DNA from: Saccoglossus kowalevskii
Taxonomy: Eukaryota > Hemichordata > Enteropneusta > Harrimaniidae
DNA: 64,000 bases
Assembly (NCBI RefSeq): GCF_000003605.2
Contig: NW_003107550.1
Location: 1 to 64,000, forward strand
Direction of reading: 5' to 3'
Of the stretch, positions 23,626 through 36,000 are shown piece after piece; within the stretch, counting starts at the first letter, position 1, and each line of letters opens with the position of its first letter. Below the pieces are notes generated by a model. The model saw only the letters and a program-made list of their open reading frames with translations, did no database searches and was not told the origin of the DNA. The position numbers and the translations under genes were made by a program.

Positions 23626-24330
23626 GTAATCAAGTTTGACCACCTGGTAAATATGCTAGTGGCCAATGAACCTAGGCTGATAGACCTGACTGTAATCAAG
23701 TTTGACCACCTGGTAAATATGCTAGTGGCCAATGAACCTAGGCTGATAGATTTGACTGTAATCAAGTTTGACCACCTGGTAAATATGCTGGTGGCCAATG
23801 AACCTAGGCTGATAGACCTGACTGTAATCAAGTTTGACCACCTGGTAGATATGCTGGTGGCCAATGAACCTAGGCTGATAGACCTGACTGTAATCAAGTT
23901 TGACCACCTGGTAAATATGCTGGTGGCCAATGAACCTAGGCTGATAGACCAGACTGTAATCAAGTTTGACCACCTGGTAAATATGCTGGTGGCCAATGAA
24001 CCTCGGCTGATAGACCTGACTGTAATCACGTTTGACCACCTGGTAAATATGCTGGTGGCTAATAAACTTAGGCTGATAGACCTGACTGTAATCAAGTTTG
24101 ACCACCTGGTAAATATGCTAGTGGCCAATGAACCTAGGGATTATAGACCTGACTGTAATCAAGTTTAACCACCTTGTAAATATGCTAGTGGCCAATGAAC
24201 CGAGGCTGATAGACCTGACTGTAATCAAGTTTGACCACCTGGTAAATATGCTGGTTGCCAATGAACCTAGGCTGATAAACCTGACTGTAATCAAAGGTTT
24301 GACCACCTGGTTATTATGCTTGGTGGCCAA
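23626..24330. repeat. Delta D2 fragment, twin of 31741-32445
   Basis: Matches at offset 8,115, ending with the GGCTAATAAAC monomer and an AGGGATTATAG 67-mer. A difference is ATCACGTTTG near 24025 against ATCAAGTTTG. GGTTATTATG near 24309 is unique. Confidence 0.8.
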
Positions 24331-25387
24331 TGAACCTAGGGATTATAGACCTGACTGTAATCAAGTTTGACCACCTGGTAAATATGCTAGTGGCCCATGA
24401 ACCTAGGCTGATAGAACTGGCTGTAATCAAGTTTGACCACCTGGTAAATATGCTAGTGACCACTGAACCTAGGCTGATAGACCTGACTGTATTCAAGTTT
24501 GACCACCTGATAAATATGCTGGTTGCCAATGATCCTCGGCTGATAGACCTGACTGTAATCAAGTTTGACCACCTGGTAAATATGCTGGTGGCCAATGAAC
24601 CTAGGCTGATAGACCTGACTGTAATCAAGTTTGACCACCTGGTAAATATGCTAGTGGCCAATGAACCTAGGCTGATAGACCTGACTGTAATCACGTTTGA
24701 CCACCTGGTAAATATGCTAGTGGCCAGTGAACCTAGGCTGATAGACCTGACCTGACTGTAATCAAGTTTGACCACCTGGTAAATATGCTAGTGGCCAATG
24801 AACCTAGGCTGATAGACCTGACTGTAATCAAGTTTGACCACCTGGTAAATATGCTAGTGGCCAATGAACCTAGGCTGATATACCTGACTGTAATCAAGTT
24901 TGACCACCTGGTAAATATGCTAGTGGCCAATGAACGTAGGCTGATATACCTGACTGTAATCACGTTTGACCACCTGGTAAATATGCTAGTGGCCAATGAA
25001 CCTAGGCTGATAGACCTGACCTGACTGTAATCAAGTTTGACCACCTGGTAAATATGCTAGTGGCCAATGAACCTAGGCTGATAGACCTGACTGTAATCAA
25101 GTTTGACCACCTGGTAAATATGCTAGTGTCCAATGAACCTAGGCTGATAGACCTGACTGTAATCAAGTTTGACCACCTGGTAAATATGCTAGTGGCCAAT
25201 GAACCTAGGGATTATAGACCTGACTGTAATCAAGTTTAACCACCTTGTAAATATGCTAGTGGCCAATGAACCGAGGCTGATAGACCTGACTGTAATCAAG
25301 TTTGACCACATGGTAAATATGCTAGTTGCCAATGAACCTAGGCTGATAGACCTGACTGTATTCAAGTTTGACCACCTGGTAAATATG
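24331..25387. repeat. Gamma/alpha hybrid followed by beta units
   Basis: A gamma-like run (GCCCATG, GACCACTG, GATCCTCGG) joins an alpha tail (ATCACG, GGCCAGTG, 71-mer), so the two HOR types share a junction here. Beta units follow at 24733 and 25002, with CTGATATACC in two consecutive monomers. No gene is present. Confidence 0.8.
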
Positions 25388-25855
25388 CTAGTGACCAATG
25401 AACCTAGGGATTATAGACCTGACTGTAATCAAGTTTGACCACCTGGTAAATATGCTAGTGGCCAATGAACCTAGGCTGATAGACCTGACTGTAATCAAGT
25501 TTGACCACCTGGTAAATATGCTAGTGACCACTGAACCTAGGCTAATAGACCTGACTGTATTCAAGTTTGACCACCTGATAAATATGCTGGTTGCCAATGA
25601 ACCTCGGCTGATAGACCTGACTGTAATCAAGTTTGACCACCTGGTAAATATGCTAGTGGCCAATGAACCTAGGCTGATAGACCTGACTGTAATCAAGTTT
25701 GACCACCTGGTAAATATGCTGGTGGCCAATGAACCTAGGCTGATAGACCTGACTGTAATCACGTTTGACCACCTGGTAAATATGCTAGTGGCCAGTGAAC
25801 CTAGGCTGATAGACCTGACCTGACTGTAATCAAGTTTGACCACCTGGTAAATATG
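25388..25855. repeat. Alpha 7-mer HOR, 468 bp, first of a tandem pair
   Basis: Full seven-monomer order. It begins with GTGACCAATG and has GGCTAATAG in the third monomer, which its neighbour lacks. Confidence 0.9.
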
Positions 25856-26323
25856 CTAGTGGCCAATGAACCTAGGGATTATAGACCTGACTGTAATCAA
25901 GTTTGACCACCTGGTAAATATGCTAGTGGCCAATGAACCTAGGCTGATAGACCTGACTGTAATCAAGTTTGACCACCTGGTAAATATGCTAGTGACCACT
26001 GAACCTAGGCTGATAGACCTGACTGTATTCAAGTTTGACCACCTGATAAATATGCTGGTTGCCAATGAACCTCGGCTGATAGACCTGACTGTAATCAAGT
26101 TTGACCACCTGGTAAATATGCTAGTGGCCAATGAACCTAGGCTGATAGACCTGACTGTAATCAAGTTTGACCACCTGGTAAATATGCTGGTGGCCAATGA
26201 ACCTAGGCTGATAGACCTGACTGTAATCACGTTTGACCACCTGGTAAATATGCTAGTGGCCAGTGAACCTAGGCTGATAGACCTGACCTGACTGTAATCA
26301 AGTTTGACCACCTGGTAAATAAG
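25856..26323. repeat. Alpha 7-mer HOR, 468 bp, second of a tandem pair
   Basis: Exact 468-bp register with the preceding unit. It begins GTGGCCAATG. After it comes a beta unit with GGCCGATAG, as after the alpha units at 18737 and 62022. Confidence 0.9.
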
Positions 26324-28268
26324 CTAGTGGCCAATGAACCTAGGCCGATAGACCTGACTGTAATCAAGTTTGACCACCTGGTAAATATGCTAGTGGCCAA
26401 TGAACCAAGGCTGATAGACCTGACTGTAATCAAGTTTGACCACCTGGTAAATATGCTAGTGGCCAATGAACGTAGGCTGATAGACCTGACTGTAATCACG
26501 TTTGACCACCTGGTAAATATGCTAGTGGCCAATGAACCTAGGCTGAGAGACCTGACCTGACTGTAATCAAGTTTGACCACCTGGTAAATATGCTAGTGGC
26601 CAATGAACCTAGGCTGATAGACCTGACTGTAATCAAGTTTGACCACCTGGTAAATATGCTAGTGGCCAATGAACCTAGGCTGATAGACCTGACTGTAATC
26701 AAGTTTGACCACCTGGTAAATATGCTAGTGGCCAATGAACCTAGGGATTATAGACCTGACTGTAATCAAGTTTGACCACCTGGTAAATATGCTAGTGGCC
26801 AATGAATCTAGGCTGATAGACCTGACTGTAATCAAGTTTGACCACCTGGTAAATATGCTTGTTGCCAACGAACCTTCGGCTGATAGACCTGACTGTAATC
26901 AAGTTTGACCACCTGGTAAATATGCTAGAGGCCAATGAACCTCGGCTGATAGACCTGACTGTAATCAAGTTTGACCACCTGGTAAATATGCTAGTGGCCA
27001 ATGAACCTAGGCTGATAGACCTGACTGTAATCAAGTTTGACCACCTGGTAAATATGCTAGAGGCCAATGAACCTCGGCTGATAGACCTGACTGTAATCAA
27101 GTTTGACCACCTGGTAAATATGCTAGTGGCCAATGAACCTAGGGATTATAGACCTGACTGTAATCAAGTTTGACCACCTGGTAAATATGCTAGTGGCCAA
27201 TGAATCTAGGCTGATAGACCTGACTGTAATCAAGTTTGACCACCTGGTAAATATGCTTGTTGCCAACGAACCTTAGGCTGATAGACCTGACTGTAATCAA
27301 GTTTGACCACCTGGTAAATATGCTAGAGGCCAATGAACCTCGGCTGATAGACCTGACTGTAATCAAGTTTGACCACCTGGTAAATATGCTTGTTGCCAAC
27401 GAACCTTAGGCTGATAGACCTGACTGTAATCAAGTTTGACCACCTGGTAAATATGCTAGAGGCCAATGAACCTCGGCTGATAGACCTGACTGTAATCAAG
27501 TTTGACCACCTGGTAAATATGCTAGTGGCCAATGAACCTAGGCTGATAGACCTGACTGTAATCAAGTTTGACCACCTGGTAAATATGCTAGTGGCCAATG
27601 AACGTAGGCTGATAGACCTGACTGTAATCACGTTTGACCACCTGGTAAATATGCTAGTGGCCAATGAACCTAGGCTGATAGACCTGACCTGACTGTAATC
27701 AAGTTTGACCACCTGGTAAATATGCTAGTGGCCAATGAACCTAGGCTGGTAGACCTGACTGTAATCAAGTTTGACCACCTGGTAAATATGCTAGTGGCCA
27801 ATGAACCTAGGCTGATAGACCTGACTGTAATCAAGTTTGACCACCTGGTAAATATGCTAGTGGCCAATGAACCTAGGGATTATAGACCTGACTGTAATCA
27901 AGTTTAACCACCTTGTAAATATGCTAGTGGCCAATGAACCTAGGGATTATAGACCTGACTGTAATCAAGTTTGACCACCTGGTAAATATGCTAGTTGCCA
28001 ATGAATCTAGGCTGATAGACCTGACTGTAATCAAGTTTGACCACCTGGTAAATATGCTGGTGGCCAATGAACCTAGGCTGATAGACCTGACTGTAATCAA
28101 GTTTGACCACCTGGTAAATATGCTGGTTGCCACTGAACCTAGGCTGATAGACCTTACTGTAATCAAGTTTGACCGCCTGGTAAATATGCTAGTGGCCAAT
28201 GAACCTAGGCTGATAGACCGACTGTAATCAAGTTTGACCACCTGGTAAATATGCTAGTGGCCAATGAA
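26324..28268. repeat. Beta block with GAGGCC/CTTGTTGCC monomers
   Basis: Contains the GGCCGATAG beta unit, a GAGGCC block at 26792-27133 matching 19806-20147, and a second at 27323. AAATAAGCTAG near 26321 destroys the ATG of one monomer. GATAGACCGACTG near 28214 and GAACTAAGG near 28267 are small deletions at the join to D2. No gene is present. Confidence 0.8.
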
Positions 28269-29556
28269 CTAAGGCTGATAGACCTGACTGTAATCAAGTT
28301 TGACCACCTGGTAAATATGCTGGTTGCCAACGAACCTAAGGCTGATAGACCTGACTGTAATCAACTTTGACCACCTGGTAAATATGCTAGTGGCCAATGA
28401 ACCTAGGCTGATAGACCTGACTGTAATCAAGTTTGACCACCTGGTAAATATGCTAGTGGCCAATGAACCTAGGCTGATAGATTTGACTGTAATCAAGTTT
28501 GACCACCTGGTAAATATGCTGGTGGCCAATGAACCTAGGCTGATAGACCTGACTGTAATCAAGTTTGACCACCTGGTAGATATGCTGGTGGCCAATGAAC
28601 CTAGGCTGATAGACCTGACTGTAATCAAGTTTGACCACCTGGTAAATATGCTGGTGGCCAATGAACCTAGGCTGATAGACCAGACTGTAATCAAGTTTGA
28701 CCACCTGGTAAATATGCTGGTGGCCAATGAACCTCGGCTGATAGACCTGACTGTAATCAAGTTTGACCACCTGGTAAATATGCTGGTGGCTAATGAACCT
28801 AGGCTGATAGACCTGACTGTAATCAAGTTTTACCACCTGGTAAATATGCTAGTGGCCAATGAATCTAGGCTGATAGACCTGACTGTAATCAAGTTTGACC
28901 CCCTGGTAAATATGTTGTTTGCTAATAAACGTAGGCCGATAGACCTGGCTGTTATCAAGTTTGACCCCCTGGTAAATATGCTGTTTGCTAATAAACTTAG
29001 GCTGATAGACCTGACTGTAATCAAGTTTGACCACCTGGTAAATATGCTGGTTGCCAATGAACCTAGGCTGATAGACCTGACTGTAATCAAAAGTTTGACC
29101 ACCTGGTAAATATGCTGGTGGCCAATGAACCTAGGCTGATAGACCTGACTGTAATCAAGTTTGACCACCTGATAAATATGCTGGTGGCCAATGAACCTCG
29201 GCTGATAGACCTGACTGAAATCAAGTTTGACCACCTGGTAAATATGCTGGTGGCCAATGAACCTAGGCTGATAGACTTGACTGTAATAAAGTTTGACCAC
29301 CTGGTAAATATGCTGGTGGCCAATGAACCTCGGCTGATAGACTTGACTGTAATCAAGTTTGACCACCTGGTAAATATGCTGGTGGCCAATGAACCTCGGC
29401 TGATAGACCTGACTGTAATCAAGTTTGACCACCTGGTAAATATGCTGGTGTCCAATGAACCTAGGCTGATAGACCTGACTGTAATCAAGTTTGACCACCT
29501 GGTAAATATGCTGGTGGCCAATGAACCTAGGCTGATAGACCTGACTGTAATCAAGT
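28269..29556. repeat. Delta block D2, twin of 7439-8726
   Basis: Offset 20,830, with only scattered substitutions, for example ATCAACTTTG near 28364, GTTTTACC near 28830 and AATAAAGTTTG near 29285. The divergent pair is at 28912-29043. At about 29557 it changes to gamma (GGCCACATGG then GCCCATG), whereas the twin continues to an ATCAAAAG 68-mer. Confidence 0.9.
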
Positions 29557-31652
29557 TTGGCCACATGGTAAATATGCTAGTGGCCCATGAACCTAGGCTG
29601 ATAGAACTGGCTCTAATCAAGTTTGACCACCTGGTAAATATGCTAGTGACCACTGAACCTAGGCTGATAGACCTGACTGTATTCAAGTTTGACCACCTGA
29701 TAAATATGCTGGTTGCCAATGAACCTCGGCTGATAGACCTGACTGTAATCAAGTTTGACCACCTGGTAAATATGCTGGTGGACAATGAACCTAGGCTGAT
29801 AGACCTGACTGTAGTCAAGTTTGACCACCTGGTAAATATGCTGGTTGCCAATGAACCTAGGCTGATAGACCTGACTGTAATCAAAAGTTTGACCACCTGG
29901 TAAATATGCTGTTTGCTAATAAACTTAGGCTGATAGACCTGACTGTAATCAAGTTTGACCACCTGGTAAATATGCTAGTGGCCAATGAACCTAGGGATTA
30001 TAGACCTGACTGTAATCAAGTTTAACCACCTTGTAAATATGCTAGTGGCCAATGAACCGAGGCTGATAGACCTGACTGTAATCAAGTTTGACCACATGGT
30101 AAATATGCTGGTTGCCAATGAACCTAGGCTGATAGACCTGACTGTATTCAAGTTTGACCACCAGGTAAATATGCTAGTGGCCAATGAACCTAGGGATTAT
30201 AGACCTGACTGTAATCAAGTTTGACCACCTGGTAAATATGCTAGTGGCCAATGAATCTAGGCTGATAGACCTGACTGTAATCAAGTTTGACCACCTGGTA
30301 AATATGCTGGTTGCCAACGAACCTTAGGCTGATAGACCTGACTGTAATCAAGTTTGACCACCTGGTGAATATGCTAGTGGCCAATGAACCTAGGCTGATA
30401 GACCTGACTGTAATCAAGTTTGACCACCTGGTAAATATGCTGGTGGCCAATGAACCTCGGCTGATAGACCTGACTGTAATCAAGTTTGACCACCTGGTAA
30501 ATATGCTGGTGGCTAATAAACTTAGGCTGATAGACCTGACTGTAATCAAGTTTGACCACCTGGTAAATATGCTAGTGGCCAATGAACCTAGGGATTATAG
30601 ACCTGACTGTAATCAAGTTTAACCACCTTGTAAATATGCTAGTGGCCAATGAACCGAGGCTGATAGACCTGACTGTAATCAAGTTTGACCACATGGTAAA
30701 TATGCTGGTTGCCAATGAACCTAGGCTGATAGACCTGACTGTATTCAAGTTTGACCACCTGGTAAATATGCTAGTGGCCAATGAACCTAGGGAGTATAGA
30801 CCTGACTGTAATCAAGTTTGACCACCTGGTAAATATGCTAGTGGCCAATGAATCTAGGCTGATAGACCTGACTGTAATCAAGTTTGACCACCTGGTAAAT
30901 ATGCTGGTTGCCAACGAACCTTAGGCTGATAGACCTGACTGTAATCAAGTTTGACCACCTGGTAAATATGCTAGTGGCCAATGAACCTCGGCTGATAGAC
31001 CTGACTGTAATCAAGTTTGACCACCTGGTAAATATGCTGGTTGCCAATGAACCTAGGCTGATAAACCTGACTGTAATCAAAGGTTTGACCACCTGGTAAA
31101 TATGCTTGGTGGCCAATGAACCTAGGGATTATAGACCTGACTGTAATCAAGTTTGACCACCTGGTAAATATGCTGGTTGCCAAGGAACCTAGGCTGATAG
31201 ACCTGACTGTAATCAAAAGTTTGACCACCTGGTAAATATGCTGGTGGCCAATGAACCTAGGCTGATAGACCTGACTGTAATCAAGTTTGACCACCTGGTA
31301 AATATGCTAGTGGCCCATGAACCTAGGCTGATAGAACTGGCTGTAATCAAGTTTGACCACCTGGTAAATATGCTAGTGACCACTGAACCTAGGCTGATAG
31401 ACCTGACTGTATTCAAGTTTGACCACCTGATAAATATGCTGGTTGTCAATGATCCTCGGCTGATAGACCTGACTGTAATCAAGTTTGACCACCTGGTAAA
31501 TATGCTGGTGGCCAATGAACCTAGGCTGATAGACCTTACTGTAATCAAGTTTGACCGCCTGGTAAATATGCTAGTGGCCAATGAACCTAGGCTGATAGAC
31601 CTGACTGTAATCAAGTTTGACCACCTGGTAAATATGCTAGTGGTCAATGAAC
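29557..31652. repeat. Gamma block
   Basis: Standard gamma order. Region 30572-31200 matches 45630-46258 (offset 15,058), and 30838-31520 matches 53814-54496 (offset 22,976), the latter sharing GTTGTCAATGATCC. GGTGAATATG near 30366 and AGGGAGTATAG near 30791 are unique. No gene is present. Confidence 0.85.
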
Positions 31653-32442
31653 CTAAGGCTGATAGACCTGACTGTAATCAAGTTTGACCACCTGGTAAAT
31701 ATGCTGGTTGCCAACGAACCTAAGGCTGATAGACCTGACTGTAATCAAGTTTGACCACCTGGTAAATATGCTAGTGGCCAATGAACCTAGGCTGATAGAC
31801 CTGACTGTAATCAAGTTTGACCACCTGGTAAATATGCTAGTGGCCAATGAACCTAGGCTGATAGATTTGACTGTAATCAAGTTTGACCACCTGGTAAATA
31901 TGCTGGTGGCCAATGAACCTAGGCTGATAGACCTGACTGTAATCAAGTTTGACCACCTGGTAGATATGCTGGTGGCCAATGAACCTAGGCTGATAGACCT
32001 GACTGTAATCAAGTTTGACCACCTGGTAAATATGCTGGTGGCCAATGAACCTAGGCTGATAGACCAGACTGTAATCAAGTTTGACCACCTGGTAAATATG
32101 CTGGTGGCCAATGAACCTCGGCTGATAGACCTGACTGTAATCAAGTTTGACCACCTGGTAAATATGCTGGTGGCTAATAAACTTAGGCTGATAGACCTGA
32201 CTGTAATCAAGTTTGACCACCTGGTAAATATGCTAGTGGCCAATGAACCTAGGGATTATAGACCTGACTGTAATCAAGTTTAACCACCTTGTAAATATGC
32301 TAGTGGCCAATGAACCGAGGCTGATAGACCTGACTGTAATCAAGTTTGACCACCTGGTAAATATGCTGGTTGCCAATGAACCTAGGCTGATAGACCTGAC
32401 TGTATTCAAGTTTGACCACCTAGTAAATATGCTAGTGGCCAA
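31653..32442. repeat. Delta D2 fragment
   Basis: Starts with CCTAAGG 67-mers and runs to a GGCTAATAAAC monomer, without the divergent pair. Twin of 23626-24330 at offset 8,115. Confidence 0.8.
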
Positions 32443-33379
32443 TGAACCTAGGGATTATAGACCTGACTGTAATCAAGTTTGACCACCTGGTAAATATGCT
32501 AGTGGCCAATGAATCTAGGCTGATAGACCTGACTGTAATCAAGTTTGACCACCTGGTAAATATGCTAGTGGCCAATGAACCTCGGCTGATAGACCTGACT
32601 GTAATCAAGTTTGACCACCTGGTAAATATGCTGGTTGCCAATGAACCTAGGCTGATAAACCTGACTGTAATCAAAGGTTTGACCACCTGGTAAATATGCT
32701 TGGTGGCCAATGAACCTAGGGATTATAGACCTGACTGTAATCAAGTTTGACCACCTGGTAAATATGCTGGTTGCCAATGAACCTAGGGACTATAGACCTG
32801 ACTGTAATCAAGTTTGACCACCTGGTAAATATGCTGGTTGCCAATGAACCTAGGCTGATAGACCTGACTGTAATCAAAAGTTTGACCACCTGGTAAATAT
32901 GCTGGTGGCCAATGAACCTAGGCTGATAGATCTGGCTGTAATCAAGTTTGACCACCTGGTAAATATGCTAGTGACCACTGAACCTAGGCTGATAGACCTG
33001 ACTGTATTCAAGTTTGACCACCTGGTAAATATGCTAGTGACCACTGAACCTAGGCTGATAGACCTGACTGTATTCAAGTTTGACCACCTGATAAATATGC
33101 TGGTTGCCAATGATCCTCGGCTGATAGACCTGACTGTAATCAAGTTTGACCACCTGGTAAATATGCTGGTGGCCAATGAACCTAGGCTGATAGACCTGAC
33201 TGTAATCAAGTTTGACCACCTGGTAAATATGCTGGTGGCCAATGAACCTAGGCTGATAGACCTGACTGTAATCACGTTTGACCACCTGGTAAATATGCTG
33301 GTGGCCAGTGAACCTAGGCTGATAGACCTGACTGTAATCAAGTTTGACCACCTGGTAAATATGCTAGTGGCCAATGAAC
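32443..33379. repeat. Gamma to alpha transition
   Basis: Two consecutive GACCACTG/TATTCAAG monomers near 32970-33070 show a one-monomer duplication. Near 32785 AGGGACTATAG is a unique form of the 67-mer. The tail is alpha-like, with ATCACG and GGCCAGTG but no 71-mer until 33395. No gene is present. Confidence 0.75.
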
Positions 33380-34896
33380 CTAGGCTGATAGACCTGACCT
33401 GACTGTAATCAAGTTTGACCACCTGGTAAATATGCTAGTGGCCAATGAACCTAGGCTGATAGACCTGACTGTAATCAAGTTTGACCACCTGGTAAATATG
33501 CTAGTGGCCAATGAACCTAGGCTGATAGACCTGACTGTAATCAAGTTTGACCACCTGGTAAATATGCTAGTGGCCAATGAACGTAGGCTGATAGACCTGA
33601 CTGTAATCACGTGTGACCACCTGGTAAATATGCTAGTGGCCAATGAACCTAGGCTGATAGACCTGACCTGACTGTAATCAAGTTTGACCACCTGGTAAAT
33701 ATGCTAGTGGCCAATGAACCTAGGCTGATAGACCTGACTGTAATCAAGTTTGACCACCTGGTAAATATGCTAGTGGCCAATGAACCTAGGCTGGTAGACC
33801 TGACTGTAATCAAGTTTGACCACCTGGTAAATATGCTAGTGGCCAATGAACCTAGGCTGATAGACCTGACTGTAATCAAGTTTGACCAGCTGGTAAATAT
33901 GCTAGTGGCCAATGAACCTAGGGATTATAGACCTGACTGTAATCAAGTTTAACCACCTTGTAAATATGCTAGTGGCCAATGAACCTAGGGATTATAGACC
34001 TGACTGTAATCAAGTTTGACCACCTGGTAAATATGCTAGTGGCCAATGAATCTAGGCTGATAGACCTGACTGTAATCAAGTTTGACCACCTGGTAAATAT
34101 GCTGGTGGCCAATGAACCTAGGCTGATAGACCTGACTGTAATCAAGTTTGACCACCTGGTAAATATGCTGGTTGCCACTGAACCTAGCTGATAGACCTGA
34201 CTGTAATCAAAGGTTTGACCACCTGGTAAATATGCTGGTGCCCAATGAACCTAGGCTGATAGACCTGACTGTATCAGTTTGACCACTGGTAAATATGCTA
34301 GAGGCCAATGAACCTCGGCTGATAGACCTGACTGTAATCAAGTTTGACCACCTGGTAAATATGCTAGTGGCCAATGAACCTAGGGATTATAGACCTGACT
34401 GTAATCAAGTTTGACCACCTGGTAAATATGCTAGTGGCCAATGAATCTAGGCTGATAGACCTGACTGTAATCAAGTTTGACCACCTGGTAAATATGCTTG
34501 TTGCCAACGAACCTTAGGCTGATAGACCTGACTGTAATCAAGTTTGACCACCTGGTAAATATGCTAGAGGCCAATCAACCTCGGCTGATAGACCTGACTG
34601 TAATCAAGTTTGACCACCTGGTAAATATGCTTGTTGCCAACGAACCTTAGGCTGATAGACCTGACTGTAATCAAGTTTGACCACCTGGTAAATATGCTAG
34701 AGGCCAATGAACCTCGGCTGATAGACCTGACTGTAATCAAGTTTGACCACCTGGTAAATATGCTAGTGGCCAATGAACGTAGGCTGATAGACCTGACTGT
34801 AATCACGTTTGACCACCTGGTAAATTTGCTAGTGGCCAATGAACCTAGGCTGATAGACCTGACCTGACTGTAATCAAGTTTGACCACCTGGTAAAT
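33380..34896. repeat. Beta block, twin of the window start
   Basis: From 33537 it repeats 1-1425. Indels lie at 34187 (CCTAGCTG), 34273 (GTATCAGTTTG) and 34282 (GACCACTGG). Copy two lacks one monomer present near 725-790 in copy one. Confidence 0.85.
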
Positions 34897-36000
34897 ATGC
34901 TGGTGGCCAATGAACCTAGGCTGATAGACCTGACTGTAATCAAGTTTGACCACCTGGTAAATATGCTGGTTGCCACTGAACCTAGGCTGATAGACCTGAC
35001 TGTAATCAAAGGTTTGACCACCTGGTAAATATGCTGGTGCCCAATGAACCTAGGCTGATAGACCTGACTGTAATCAAGTTTGACCACCTGGTAAATATGC
35101 TGGTGGCCAATCAACCTAGGCTGATAGACCTGACTGTAATCAAGTTTGACCACCTGGTAAATATGCTAGTTGGCAATGAACCTAGGCTGATAGACCTGAC
35201 TGTAATCAAGTTTGACCACCTGGTAAATATGCTAGTGGCCAATGAACCTAGGCTGATAGACCTGACTGTAATCAAGTTTGACCACCTGGCAAATATGCTA
35301 CTGGCCAATGAACCTAGACTGATAGACCTGACTGTAATCAAGTTTGACCACCTGGTAAATATGCTAGTGGCCAATGAACCTATGCTGATATACCTGACTG
35401 TAATCAAGTTTGACCACCTGGTAAATATGCTGGTGGCCAATGAACCTAGGCTGATAGACCTTACTGTAATCAAGTTTGACCGCCTGGTAAATATGCTAGT
35501 GGCCAATGAACCTAGGCTGATAGACCTGACTGTAATCAAGTTTGACCACCTGGTAAATATGCTAGTGGCCAATGAACCTAAGGCTGATAGACCTGACTGT
35601 AATCAAGTTTGACCACCTGGTAAATATGCTGGTTGCCAACGAACCTAAGGCTGATAGACCTGACTGTAATCAAGTTTGACCACCTGGTAAATATGCTAGT
35701 GGCCAATGAACCTAGGCTGATAGACCTGACTGTAATCAAGTTTGACCACCTGGTAAATATGCTAGTGGCCAATGAACCTATGCTGATAGATTTGACTGTA
35801 ATCAAGTTTGACCACCTGGTAAATATGCTGGTGGCCAATGAACCTAGGCTGATAGACCTGACTGTAATCAAGTTTGACCACCTGGTAGATATGCTGGTGG
35901 CCAATGAACCTAGGCTGATAGACCTGACTGTAATCAAGTTTGACCACCTGGTAAATATGCTGGTGGCCAATGAACCTAGGCTGATAGACCTGACTGTAAT
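34897..36000. repeat. Delta run with D1 and D2 starts
   Basis: 35031-35612 matches 21269-21850 and 60620-61201 (offset 25,589 to the last). CCTATGCTGATATACC near 35383 is a local variant. It then enters D2 but switches at about 36025 into alpha monomers (GACCACTG), so D2 is truncated here. No gene is present. Confidence 0.85.
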
